This document shows, piece by piece, positions 1 through 5,314 of a stretch of DNA of 5,433 bases. Source of the stretch: an uncultured Eubacterium sp. (GTDB lineage: Bacteria; Bacillota_A; Clostridia; Lachnospirales; Lachnospiraceae). The stretch spans positions 1-5,433 of the forward strand of contig CANTHI010000281.1 in assembly GCA_947653505.1 (NCBI GenBank), written 5' to 3'. The notes below the pieces were generated by a model. That model did no database searches and was not told the DNA's origin. It saw only the letters and a list, made by a program, of their open reading frames with translations. The stretch's first letter is position 1. Each line of letters opens with the position of its first letter. A program made the translations under genes and the position numbers.

Positions 1-72
1 TATTGAAACCTTTAAATCTTTATAAGACTTTTCCATCCAGGATTCCTGATACTGTCTATCCCAAATTTTCAT
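1..72 (-). CDS. Possible 5' end of an unrecognised protein, truncated by the window edge
   Basis: A leftward frame is open from base 129 to the window edge. Its first ATG is at 72 and gives 24 residues beginning MKIWDRQYQESW. The mix of W, D, E, Q and R is richer than expected from AT-rich noncoding DNA, which would mostly yield K, N, I and F. Against it, no convincing Shine-Dalgarno sequence precedes the ATG. A TTG at 123 in the same frame is an alternative start and also lacks one. The frame lies downstream of the predicted leftward promoter and small RNA, so it could be expressed by read-through. I do not recognise the family and 24 residues are too few to assign a function. It could equally be a decayed fragment. 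Confidence 0.3.
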   Translation of the reverse strand, partial: MKIWDRQYQESWMEKSYKDLKVSI

Positions 73-149
73 TTTGTAAAAAATATCTAATTCTTGATTT
101 CGTTTTTTGTTAATAATACACAAACCAAATCATTTTTTCTGAAATGGAA

Positions 150-248
150 ATGCAAAACCCGCCGATCCAAAAGAATCAACGGGTTTTACACCAATAAACT
201 ACTTTACAATTTGAGAAGATTTTGAACAACAAGTGCCCTCGCTGTTCG
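150..248 (-). ncRNA. Predicted ~100-nt structured small RNA with 3' terminator hairpin
   Basis: Read leftward from a start near 248, the transcript folds into two hairpins. The 5' hairpin pairs 247-238 with 233-224: ten contiguous pairs closing a GGCA loop. The 3' hairpin pairs 187-173 with 168-154: fifteen contiguous pairs closing a UUUU loop, ending in CGGGUUUU. Two pairs in the first stem and three in the second are G-U. Those positions become A-C mismatches in the opposite strand, so the structure belongs to leftward RNA. The linker (223-188) looks unpaired and includes a UCUUCUC stretch at 219-213 that could serve as a pairing seed. No ATG occurs in the transcript. The tail after the last stem is only UUUU, then GCAUUUCC, so termination may be partial. 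It could instead be a leader of the leftward reading frame. I do not recognise a known RNA family. Confidence 0.5.
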
Positions 249-254
249 ATATTT

Positions 255-283
255 ATTATAGCAATACTTTTGTATTTTGTAAA
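255..283 (-). promoter_or_regulatory. Leftward sigma-A-type promoter for the small RNA, with an operator-like repeat in the spacer
   Basis: On the minus strand, TTTACA (283-278) and TATAAT (260-255) are separated by exactly 17 bases, giving 5 of 6 and 6 of 6 matches to consensus. The expected start lies near 248, just before the first hairpin of the predicted RNA. The spacer contains the inverted repeat AATAC-TTTT-GTATT (263-276), in a position where a bound protein would block polymerase. Confidence 0.6.
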
Positions 284-323
284 GATACTTTTTGAAATTT
301 TTTATAAATTTTTTCCTGCTATG

Positions 324-359
324 GTTACTATTCATGGCCCAGGGGCCGCTCATAGTAAC
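324..359. repeat. Imperfect inverted repeat (hairpin) in the intergenic region
   Basis: GTTACTAT (324-331) is complementary to ATAGTAAC (352-359). Inside this is a GGCC/GGCC stem (336-339 with 344-347) closing a CAGG loop, separated from the outer stem by a short mismatched section. The hairpin has no following T-run on either strand, so it is not a conventional terminator. It lies upstream of both the leftward promoter and the xre promoter and directly precedes the repeat-like segment at 375. Confidence 0.6.
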
Positions 360-374
360 GATTGGGTGTTTATA

Positions 375-466
375 TATTGGGGAACCTGACGCCAGTACCT
401 TTCATCCGGCATCCGCATAGCCAGACACCGCATACAAATTCATACATAAATGTTTCTGTTATCAGA
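375..466 (+). repeat. Repeat-like segment, copy A (related to 5315-5402)
   Basis: The segment opens with TATTGGGGAACC (375-386), carries CATAG at 416 and ends with TACATAAATGTT (443-454). The same blocks occur in the same order and at nearly the same distances in copy B near the right end of the window (offsets 41 and 68 versus 37 and 71). The intervening sequence is diverged. No coding potential is seen. Confidence 0.35.
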
Positions 467-487
467 TGTAACACTGCTCTTTACCAA

Positions 488-521
488 AGTATTTTGATAC
501 TATTTTTACAAAATTTAAAGT
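488..521 (+). promoter_or_regulatory. Candidate xre promoter with overlapping inverted repeat
   Basis: The inverted repeat AGTAT-TTTG-ATACT (488-501) overlaps a TTGATA element (494-499) that matches a -35 box at 5 of 6 positions. A weak TAAAGT (516-521) follows after 16 bases. This would give a very short leader of about 14 bases. The pairing is tentative because the -10 box is poor. The repeat shares the 8-mer GTATTTTG followed by ATACT with the region of the leftward promoter (272-289), which suggests a common regulator, perhaps the XRE protein. Confidence 0.3.
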
Positions 522-541
522 AAAAAAGAAAGGAGTCGATC

Positions 542-862
542 ATGCTTGGCGAACGAATCAAAGAGCTGCGAATCGCGCACAATCTGAACCAGATCCAGCT
601 GGCAAATGCCCTCGGCGTCACCAAACAAAGTGTCAGCAATTGGGAAAATGACAATATTCTGCCCTCGGTAGATTTATTAAAACGAATTGCCCAGTATTTC
701 TGCTGTACTACGGATTATCTTCTGGAACTGGAAGAGGAAGGTGAACGGATCTATTTCGAAGTCAATGATCTGACCATCCAGCAGGCTGCTCATATCCAGC
801 GGCTCATTCATGATTTTCAGATTGTGAACCGCAGACTAAAGGAACCCCCGGAAAATAAATAG
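542..862 (+). CDS. Small XRE (Cro/CI) family transcriptional regulator
   Basis: This is a 106-residue DNA-binding protein. Residues about 5-60 form a typical HTH_3 domain: an RIKELR opening helix, then QIQLANALGVTKQSVSNWE, where the recognition helix and the SNWE ending are characteristic, then a closing helix ending in DYLLEL. The C-terminal 40 residues are charged, contain a short predicted helix (LTIQQAAHIQRLIHDF), and have no recognisable ligand or peptidase domain. The ATG start is fixed by AAAGGAG (529-535) six bases upstream. The gene is monocistronic, with its own terminator ten bases after the stop. Small regulators of this type usually act as dimers and often repress their own promoter. 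Related GTAT/ATAC repeats at 263-289 and 488-501 are plausible operators, but that link is an inference. The regulon is unknown, and nothing ties it directly to iron uptake. Confidence 0.9.
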   Translation: MLGERIKELRIAHNLNQIQLANALGVTKQSVSNWENDNILPSVDLLKRIAQYFCCTTDYLLELEEEGERIYFEVNDLTIQQAAHIQRLIHDFQIVNRRLKEPPENK

Positions 863-871
863 CGTACATAC

Positions 872-904
872 AAAAACCCGCAGGAATGTGTACTGCGGGT
901 TTTT
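872..904 (+). terminator. Intrinsic terminator of xre
   Basis: AAAAACCCGCAG (872-883) pairs perfectly with CTGCGGGTTTTT (893-904) over twelve bases, with a nine-base loop. The stem ends in a T-run. It starts ten bases after the xre stop and insulates xre from feoAB. The A-run on the left side would allow some function in the reverse direction too. Confidence 0.9.
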
Positions 905-917
905 CTGTACGGGATTC

Positions 918-946
918 TTGCGCATCCAGATAGAAGGAGTTATAAT
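918..946 (+). promoter_or_regulatory. feoAB promoter
   Basis: A perfect TATAAT (941-946) lies 17 bases downstream of TTGCGC (918-923), a -35 element matching only in its first three bases. The expected start is near 953, giving a leader of about 22 bases that includes the feoA ribosome binding site AGGAGGTG (960-967). A weak -35 with a strong -10 fits a regulated promoter. I see no recognisable Fur or DtxR/IdeR box around it. Confidence 0.6.
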
Positions 947-974
947 AAGAGTCAGGAACAGGAGGTGTCCAGAC

Positions 975-1199
975 ATGCTATTAAAAGATATCCAGACAGG
1001 CCAGAGCTGCATGGTAGAGCATATGAATCTGCCTTTCCAGATGGAGCGGCGGCTGGAAGCGCTTGGTATGACAAAAGAGTCTGTAATATCCGTGTTAAAC
1101 CGCAAAGGCAAAGGTATCATGATCATTAAGCTGCGAGGCACACGGTTTGCGCTTGGTTACAATATGACGAAAAATATTACAGTACGAAGACTGGGGTGA
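975..1199 (+). CDS. feoA: FeoA, ferrous iron transport accessory protein
   Basis: This 74-residue protein matches the usual FeoA length. It is a small SH3-like beta-barrel that acts in the cytoplasm with FeoB in Fe(II) import, probably by contacting or modulating the FeoB transporter. Family marks are the RRLEALGM segment (residues about 29-36, equivalent to the usual R-R-L-x-x-L-G-M/F) and the closing strands IIKLRGTRFALG and ITVRRLG. The ATG at 975 is chosen because AGGAGGTG ends seven bases before it. A longer in-frame extension back to 888 is rejected because it would run through the xre terminator and the promoter. The stop overlaps the feoB GTG start (GTGA), so the two genes are probably translationally coupled. 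Only one feoA is present; some clostridia carry two tandem copies. Confidence 0.93.
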   Translation: MLLKDIQTGQSCMVEHMNLPFQMERRLEALGMTKESVISVLNRKGKGIMIIKLRGTRFALGYNMTKNITVRRLG

Positions 1200-3244
1200 A
1201 TAACTTGAAAGAAAATTTAACAATTGGATTTATCGGCAACCCTAATTGCGGCAAAACGACTTTGTTTAACGCCTACACGGGCGCCAATTTAAAAGTCGCT
1301 AACTGGCCCGGCGTTACGGTGGAAAAAGTAGAGAGCGCCATCCGCGATCACGACCTGAATATCCGGCTCGTGGACCTGCCGGGCACCTATAGCCTGACTT
1401 CCTATACAATGGAAGAGACGGTATCCAGACAGTTTATTTTAAGCGATGAAGTGGATGTAATCATCAATGTGGCAGACGCTTCCTCTCTGGAACGGAACCT
1501 GTATCTGACACTGCAGATTCTGGAGCTTGGAAAGCCTGTAGTACTGGCGTTGAATATGATGGATATCGTACAAAAGCGCGGTATGGAAATCGATCTGCAC
1601 CGTCTGCCGGAGATGCTTGGCATCCCTGTGATTCCGGTCTCAGCCCGAAAGCGTACCGGACTGGATTCCCTGCTGCACGCGGCTGCCCACCATAAAGGGC
1701 AGGCAGATCCGGACAGTCTGATCCATCACCATAAAATATCCGCGCATCATGCACATGATCATCATGCCGAATTTGCAATGGTCTATTCAGACCAGATCGA
1801 AGATAAAATTGACCAGATTATTTCTGAACTGCAAAAAAAATATCCGGATATCAGCAATTACCGCTGGCATGCGATCAAATTGCTGGAGCACGATACGGAG
1901 GTTTCCCAGAAATATCCTGTGGATCTTCCGGATGTGCTGGATAAAAATTATGAATCACAGATTATCAATGAAAAATATGATTTTATCGGAGAAATTATCG
2001 ATGAAGTGCTGCTGCACAAAAAAAGGCAGGATCAGTTTACCGAACGGGTCGATCAGGCACTGACACACCGCATTTTCGGGATTCCCATTTTCCTTGGCAT
2101 TATGGCAGTCGTATTTTTTCTGACCTTTGCCGTCGGAGACTGGATCAAGGGTTATTTTGAAACTGCGATAGACTGGATTTCTTCCATGACGATACAGGGG
2201 CTCCGGGCCATGCATACAAGCGCTGTGCTGGAATCTCTCGTTGTGGAAGGCATTATTGCGGGTGTTGGCACGATCATTACCTTCCTGCCCAATATTTTTA
2301 TTTTGTTTCTGGCGCTTGCCTTTCTGGAAGACAGCGGATATATGGCACGTGTCGCCTATATTATGGAAGGACTCATGAGCCGTCTCGGATTATCCGGCAA
2401 AGCATTTATTCCGATGCTGCTCGGATTTGGCTGCACCGTTCCTGCCATTATGGCTTCCCGCGCGCTGGAAAGCAAAAGGGACCGTTACAAGGTCATGCTC
2501 GTAACTCCTTTTATGAGCTGCAACGCACGCCTGACGATTTATATTTTGTTTGCAGAAATGTTTTTCGGTAAATACGCGATGCCTGCCGCTTACTCGATGT
2601 ATCTGATCGGCATTGCTGTCGCGATTCTCGTATCATTCGTGCTGCACCTGATGGATCGTGAAAAAAGCGCAAATTATCTGCTGATTGAACTGCCGGAATA
2701 CAAAATGCCGGATGCGCGCACCGTCAGTATTTATGTATGGGATAAAGTCAAAGACTATCTGGGCAAAGCCGGTACAACAATCTTTCTTGCCACCCTTCTG
2801 ATCTGGATCCTGCTCAATTTCGGTCCGCACGGATACGCTCCGGATATGTCCGAAGGATTTGGCGCCATGCTCGGAAAGCTGCTCGTCCCTGTCTTTGCAC
2901 CAGTCGGACTCGGATTCTGGCAGATTGCTGTCGCACTAATCGCTGGTATCTCCGCAAAGGAAGTCGTCGTATCCAGCTGCGCCGTACTGTTTGGAATCGT
3001 AAATGCCAACTCCGCATCAGGAATGGCGGCCTTTTCCAATGTACTGCAAAGCATCGGATTTGGCCCGCTCAACGCCTTCTGCCTGATGGTATTCTGCCTG
3101 CTTTACGTCCCTTGCGCCGCCACGCTGGCTACGATACATAAAGAATCCGACAGCTGGGGCTGGACCGCTTTTGTAACTGTATTTCAGCTTGTCGTGGCAT
3201 GGGTCATTACTTTTATCGTCTACCGGATCGGCATGCTGCTCTAA
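1196..3244 (+). CDS. feoB: FeoB, GTP-dependent ferrous iron permease
   Basis: This 682-residue inner-membrane Fe(II) transporter has an N-terminal cytosolic G domain. All G motifs are intact: G1 GNPNCGKTT (14-22), G2 T41 in NWPGVT, G3 DLPG (60-63), G4 NMMD (120-123) and G5 SA (149-150). A histidine-rich insert (eight His in 177-190) follows, then a charged helical GDI-like region (about 195-285) and the membrane domain from about 295. Gate-type motifs include GCTVPA with C413, SCNAR with C442, GISAKE (584-589) and VPCAAT with C640. The length is somewhat below the 773 residues of E. coli FeoB. The GTG at 1196 overlaps the feoA stop. A TTG at 1205 is a serious alternative, since GGGGTGA (1193-1199) sits five bases before it and the protein would lose only three residues. 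No feoC or small Cys-rich Feo protein follows; a terminator comes at once. Confidence 0.97.
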   Translation: MNNLKENLTIGFIGNPNCGKTTLFNAYTGANLKVANWPGVTVEKVESAIRDHDLNIRLVDLPGTYSLTSYTMEETVSRQFILSDEVDVIINVADASSLERNLYLTLQILELGKPVVLALNMMDIVQKRGMEIDLHRLPEMLGIPVIPVSARKRTGLDSLLHAAAHHKGQADPDSLIHHHKISAHHAHDHHAEFAMVYSDQIEDKIDQIISELQKKYPDISNYRWHAIKLLEHDTEVSQKYPVDLPDVLDKNYESQIINEKYDFIGEIIDEVLLHKKRQDQFTERVDQALTHRIFGIPIFLGIMAVVFFLTFAVGDWIKGYFETAIDWISSMTIQGLRAMHTSAVLESLVVEGIIAGVGTIITFLPNIFILFLALAFLEDSGYMARVAYIMEGLMSRLGLSGKAFIPMLLGFGCTVPAIMASRALESKRDRYKVMLVTPFMSCNARLTIYILFAEMFFGKYAMPAAYSMYLIGIAVAILVSFVLHLMDREKSANYLLIELPEYKMPDARTVSIYVWDKVKDYLGKAGTTIFLATLLIWILLNFGPHGYAPDMSEGFGAMLGKLLVPVFAPVGLGFWQIAVALIAGISAKEVVVSSCAVLFGIVNANSASGMAAFSNVLQSIGFGPLNAFCLMVFCLLYVPCAATLATIHKESDSWGWTAFVTVFQLVVAWVITFIVYRIGMLL

Positions 3245-3278
3245 AAAATAGCCGTCACAAAACGTGGCGGCTATTTTT
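3244..3278. terminator. Bidirectional terminator between feoB and the ABC permease gene
   Basis: Bases 3244-3258 pair with 3264-3278 over fifteen positions, with one G-T pair and a five-base loop. A-rich and T-rich arms make it a terminator in both directions. It starts at the last base of the feoB stop and lies 16 bases beyond the stop of the leftward permease gene, so it serves both converging operons. Confidence 0.92.
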
Positions 3279-3293
3279 ACGTCAAACCAGATG

Positions 3294-3938
3294 TCAGAAC
3301 TGTCTTCTTTTGAGCACAGCTACAGAGACCGCATAAGAAATTCCAAGCATCCCTGCAGCCAGTGCAATGATTATAGCAGCCACTTCCATCTCATCTGCCT
3401 GCCGAAACGGCCCTGCTACTGTCAGAAAATCAATATTTGTAACCTGCTGCAGCGTATAGCCCGCAACTCCTATGCAGATGATCGTAACCGCCATCGCAAT
3501 CCTGCCCTTCTCCGCACCAAACTTCATCTGAAACGGCAGGGCAAGTGACAAAATGATCGAAACTATTATCAGGGAACTCAAAGCCATTGTATAGCATTCC
3601 TGAAATGTATAGACTACAGACGTTACAGCTGACGTAACGATCATGATCACACTGGCGGCAATGCCTGCGACTGCCAGTAACAGCATACCCAGTAAATATT
3701 TTTCCAGTACATAAGCTTTCCGGCTGACTGGAAAAGTAAACAGAAAGCTCAGCCCATTACCGCTATCGTCAAAATTTACTGTGGTTACTACGAGCATAGG
3801 TAATATAATCCCCGCATAGGTCATCGCGAACTGTCCGCTTCCCTTTAACAGCAGATAACCGCAGACTATCGTAATCAGCACCAGAAATGTTTTTTGCGTC
3901 TTAATCAGTTTCAAATCCTTGATCAGTAATCCTTTCAT
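3294..3938 (-). CDS. ABC-2 type transporter, membrane (permease) subunit
   Basis: This is a 214-residue integral membrane protein of the ABC-2 family (ABC2_membrane_5 type by its architecture). It begins with the short cytosolic MKGLLIKDLKL helix and has about six hydrophobic segments (roughly 17-32, 40-54, 82-105, 119-137, 147-164 and 186-207). Between the second and third lies FPVSRKAYVLEKYL (69-82), the family's characteristic cytosolic loop, which probably contacts the ATPase. The C terminus is basic (LKRRQF). Its ATG overlaps the ATPase stop (ATGA), with a GGGGTGA ribosome binding site about seven bases upstream, so the two subunits should be made in balance. With the ATPase it should form an exporter, probably as a dimer of each. 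Relatives in GntR-linked operons are associated with peptide or envelope stress; the actual substrate cannot be inferred here. Confidence 0.9.
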   Translation of the reverse strand: MKGLLIKDLKLIKTQKTFLVLITIVCGYLLLKGSGQFAMTYAGIILPMLVVTTVNFDDSGNGLSFLFTFPVSRKAYVLEKYLLGMLLLAVAGIAASVIMIVTSAVTSVVYTFQECYTMALSSLIIVSIILSLALPFQMKFGAEKGRIAMAVTIICIGVAGYTLQQVTNIDFLTVAGPFRQADEMEVAAIIIALAAGMLGISYAVSVAVLKRRQF

Positions 3939-4783
3939 TTTTCTTCACCCCGCACCATCATCATAATCAGTTCATCAATATTTCCTTTTTCCACCGCAAT
4001 CTGCGGATAATTTTCCAAATAAAACTGTTTCTGATTTGTCAGACAGCTCACACCAAAAGACTCTTTTTTTATCCGCAGCACATACCTTTTATCCAGATTC
4101 TCATACTGCTGTCCTGTCATTTTCAGCAGCGCATACTCTCCCAGCAGCACATCCGTCTCTTCATGCAGGATAATCTTTCCCTCGTCAATCATATAAAGAT
4201 CATCACAAAAGCCTTCCAGATCACCGGATATATGCGAGCTGATCAGAATGGAGCGCTCCTCCTGCTCCATATACTCCCGCAGCAGTCCGAGCATCTCATC
4301 CCTGGCAATAACATCCAGCCCCGCCGTCGGTTCATCCAGTATCAACAGATCCGCTTCGTAGGAAATCGCTGTCAGAAGCTGCAGCTTGCGCCGCATTCCG
4401 GTCGAAAATTCCCTGATCTGTTTGTTGACAGGCAACTGAAACCGTTCACACTTTTTCAGAAAATCTTCCCTGTTAAATTTGCAGTAAGTCGCTGCAAGTA
4501 TCGGGATAATATCCTTTATCATCAGATACCCGCTGAATCCGGAATCTGCCAGAACAACCCCCATTTTTTCTTTTTCCTGCCTGCCCAGCTTCTGCACAGG
4601 TCTGCCCATAACCTGAATCGTACCAGCATCCGGATCTGTCAGTCCCAGAATCAGCTTGAAGGTGGTACTTTTCCCAGCGCCATTTTTCCCAATCAGACCT
4701 GTAACAGCTCCTTTCTGTACTTCCAGCGAGCATTCCAGCTTAAAATCTTTATAATGTTTCTGCACTTTATCTAATCTCAGCAT
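3935..4783 (-). CDS. ABC transporter ATP-binding protein (YtrB-like)
   Basis: This 282-residue ATPase subunit powers the adjacent ABC-2 permease at the cytoplasmic face. Visible motifs are Walker A GKNGAGKST (32-40), a signature region reading FSTGMRRK (126-133) in place of LSGGQ, Walker B LLILDE (146-151) followed by PTAGLD (152-157) with the D-loop, and the switch histidine H184 in SSH. The segment that should hold the Q-loop glutamine reads VVLADSGF (76-83), with no Gln. The relaxed signature and Q-loop are, as far as I recall, usual in this GntR-linked subfamily. About 75 C-terminal residues follow the nucleotide-binding core and have no clear motif. The ATG at 4783 is preceded by GGAGGA (4796-4791) seven bases upstream. 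The gap to the GntR stop is three bases, showing a tight operon. Confidence 0.95.
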   Translation of the reverse strand: MLRLDKVQKHYKDFKLECSLEVQKGAVTGLIGKNGAGKSTTFKLILGLTDPDAGTIQVMGRPVQKLGRQEKEKMGVVLADSGFSGYLMIKDIIPILAATYCKFNREDFLKKCERFQLPVNKQIREFSTGMRRKLQLLTAISYEADLLILDEPTAGLDVIARDEMLGLLREYMEQEERSILISSHISGDLEGFCDDLYMIDEGKIILHEETDVLLGEYALLKMTGQQYENLDKRYVLRIKKESFGVSCLTNQKQFYLENYPQIAVEKGNIDELIMMMVRGEEK

Positions 4784-4786
4784 TTT

Positions 4787-5158
4787 CTAATCCTCCAGCA
4801 CAATCTGAAACAGCTCTGTGAGGTCCTGATTACTCATCCCACAGCTTCTGCCTTTCCGGATGGCCATTTCCATATCGGCTTCGACCTCTTTCTTTTTTTC
4901 CTCCAGCATAAGCGCCTGATTCGCGAGTGTGATAAAACTGCCTTTTCCATGCACTGTAACCACAAATCCTTCCTCTTCCAGAGCGTCATATGCTTTTTTT
5001 ACAGTCAGCGCGCTGACTTTTATTTCCTTAGCTAAAGCACGAACAGACGGGAGCATGGATTCTGCCTTTAATTCTCCATTCATAATCTGTGCCTTAATCT
5101 GTAGCACAATCTGCTCATAGATGGGCTGCATCGAAGAATTATTGATAATAATATTCAT
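4787..5158 (-). CDS. GntR family (YtrA subfamily) transcriptional repressor
   Basis: This 123-residue regulator is the first gene of the exporter operon. Residues about 10-76 form the GntR winged helix: QPIYEQIVLQIKAQI, then LPSVRALAKEIKVSALTVKKAY with the recognition helix, then LEEEGFV and the wing ending GKGSFI. Only about 45 residues follow. This is the short helical dimerisation tail of the YtrA subfamily, not a FCD or UTRA ligand domain. The ATG at 5158 is chosen because GGGGAGG (5171-5165) lies six bases upstream. A TTG at 5182 would add eight residues but lies upstream of the expected transcript start and is rejected. Proteins of this type repress their own operon and are released under envelope or antimicrobial stress. 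The phased half-sites at 5182-5228 fit that role. The inducing signal is unknown. Confidence 0.95.
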   Translation of the reverse strand: MNIIINNSSMQPIYEQIVLQIKAQIMNGELKAESMLPSVRALAKEIKVSALTVKKAYDALEEEGFVVTVHGKGSFITLANQALMLEEKKKEVEADMEMAIRKGRSCGMSNQDLTELFQIVLED

Positions 5159-5181
5159 CTGCTTCCTCCCCTTTCGTTGCA

Positions 5182-5228
5182 AACAGTATATAACAGTATA
5201 GAACTGTTGTCAACTGTTTTATACTGTT
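5182..5228. promoter_or_regulatory. Five-half-site operator array, probably bound by the GntR repressor
   Basis: Two AACAGT half-sites (starting at 5182 and 5192) are followed by three ACTGTT half-sites (starting at 5203, 5213 and 5223). Within each group the spacing is exactly ten bases, about one helical turn. AACAGTATA at 5182-5190 is the exact reverse complement of TATACTGTT at 5220-5228. The outer and the next pairs share one symmetry axis at 5205; the middle half-site is off axis. The array covers both promoter boxes of the operon. Confidence 0.75.
5185..5213 (-). promoter_or_regulatory. Promoter of the gntR-ABC operon
   Basis: On the minus strand a perfect TTGACA (5213-5208) lies 17 bases before TATACT (5190-5185), which matches the -10 consensus at 5 of 6 positions. 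The start is expected near 5178, giving a leader of about 20 bases. The boxes lie inside the phased half-site array, so this strong promoter should be silent when the repressor is bound. Confidence 0.85.
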
Positions 5229-5249
5229 TATTCGAAATTTTTTCATTTG

Positions 5250-5263
5250 TGTGAATATTCACA
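5250..5263. repeat. 14-bp perfect palindrome
   Basis: TGTGAATATTCACA is perfectly self-complementary. It lies upstream of the gntR promoter and outside the GntR-type half-sites, so it may be an operator for another factor or for an unseen rightward gene. No protein can be assigned. Confidence 0.5.
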
Positions 5264-5314
5264 TGCCCTGTCATCTCTTGTAACATTTTTTAATTATTCA
5301 GATAAGATGCTGCG

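Noticed and set aside
324..359. Hairpin as a terminator
   Set aside because: There is no T-run after the stem on either strand, and no gene ends beside it.
1..541. CRISPR array, tRNA or known riboswitch in the left intergenic region
   Set aside because: No regularly spaced repeats, no cloverleaf and no riboswitch core that I recognise; only the hairpins described above.
888..974. Upstream extension of feoA to an ATG at 888
   Set aside because: It would begin inside the xre terminator hairpin and run through the feoAB promoter. The ATG at 975 has a strong ribosome binding site and gives the normal FeoA length.
905..974. Fur or DtxR/IdeR box at the feoAB promoter
   Set aside because: I looked for the usual palindromic iron boxes on both strands and saw nothing close to them; only the short TTATAA at 940-945, which is part of the -10 region.
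4163..4774. 203-codon rightward frame opposite the ABC ATPase gene
   Set aside because: It is antisense to a gene with intact Walker motifs, has no ribosome binding site and its composition is typical of a shadow frame.
5159..5182. TTG start at 5182 for the GntR gene
   Set aside because: It falls upstream of the expected transcript start and within the operator array. The ATG at 5158 has a well-spaced GGGGAGG.
5278..5308. Rightward promoter TTGTAA-19-TAAGAT near the right end
   Set aside because: The spacer is too long and both boxes are weak. No gene is visible downstream within the window.
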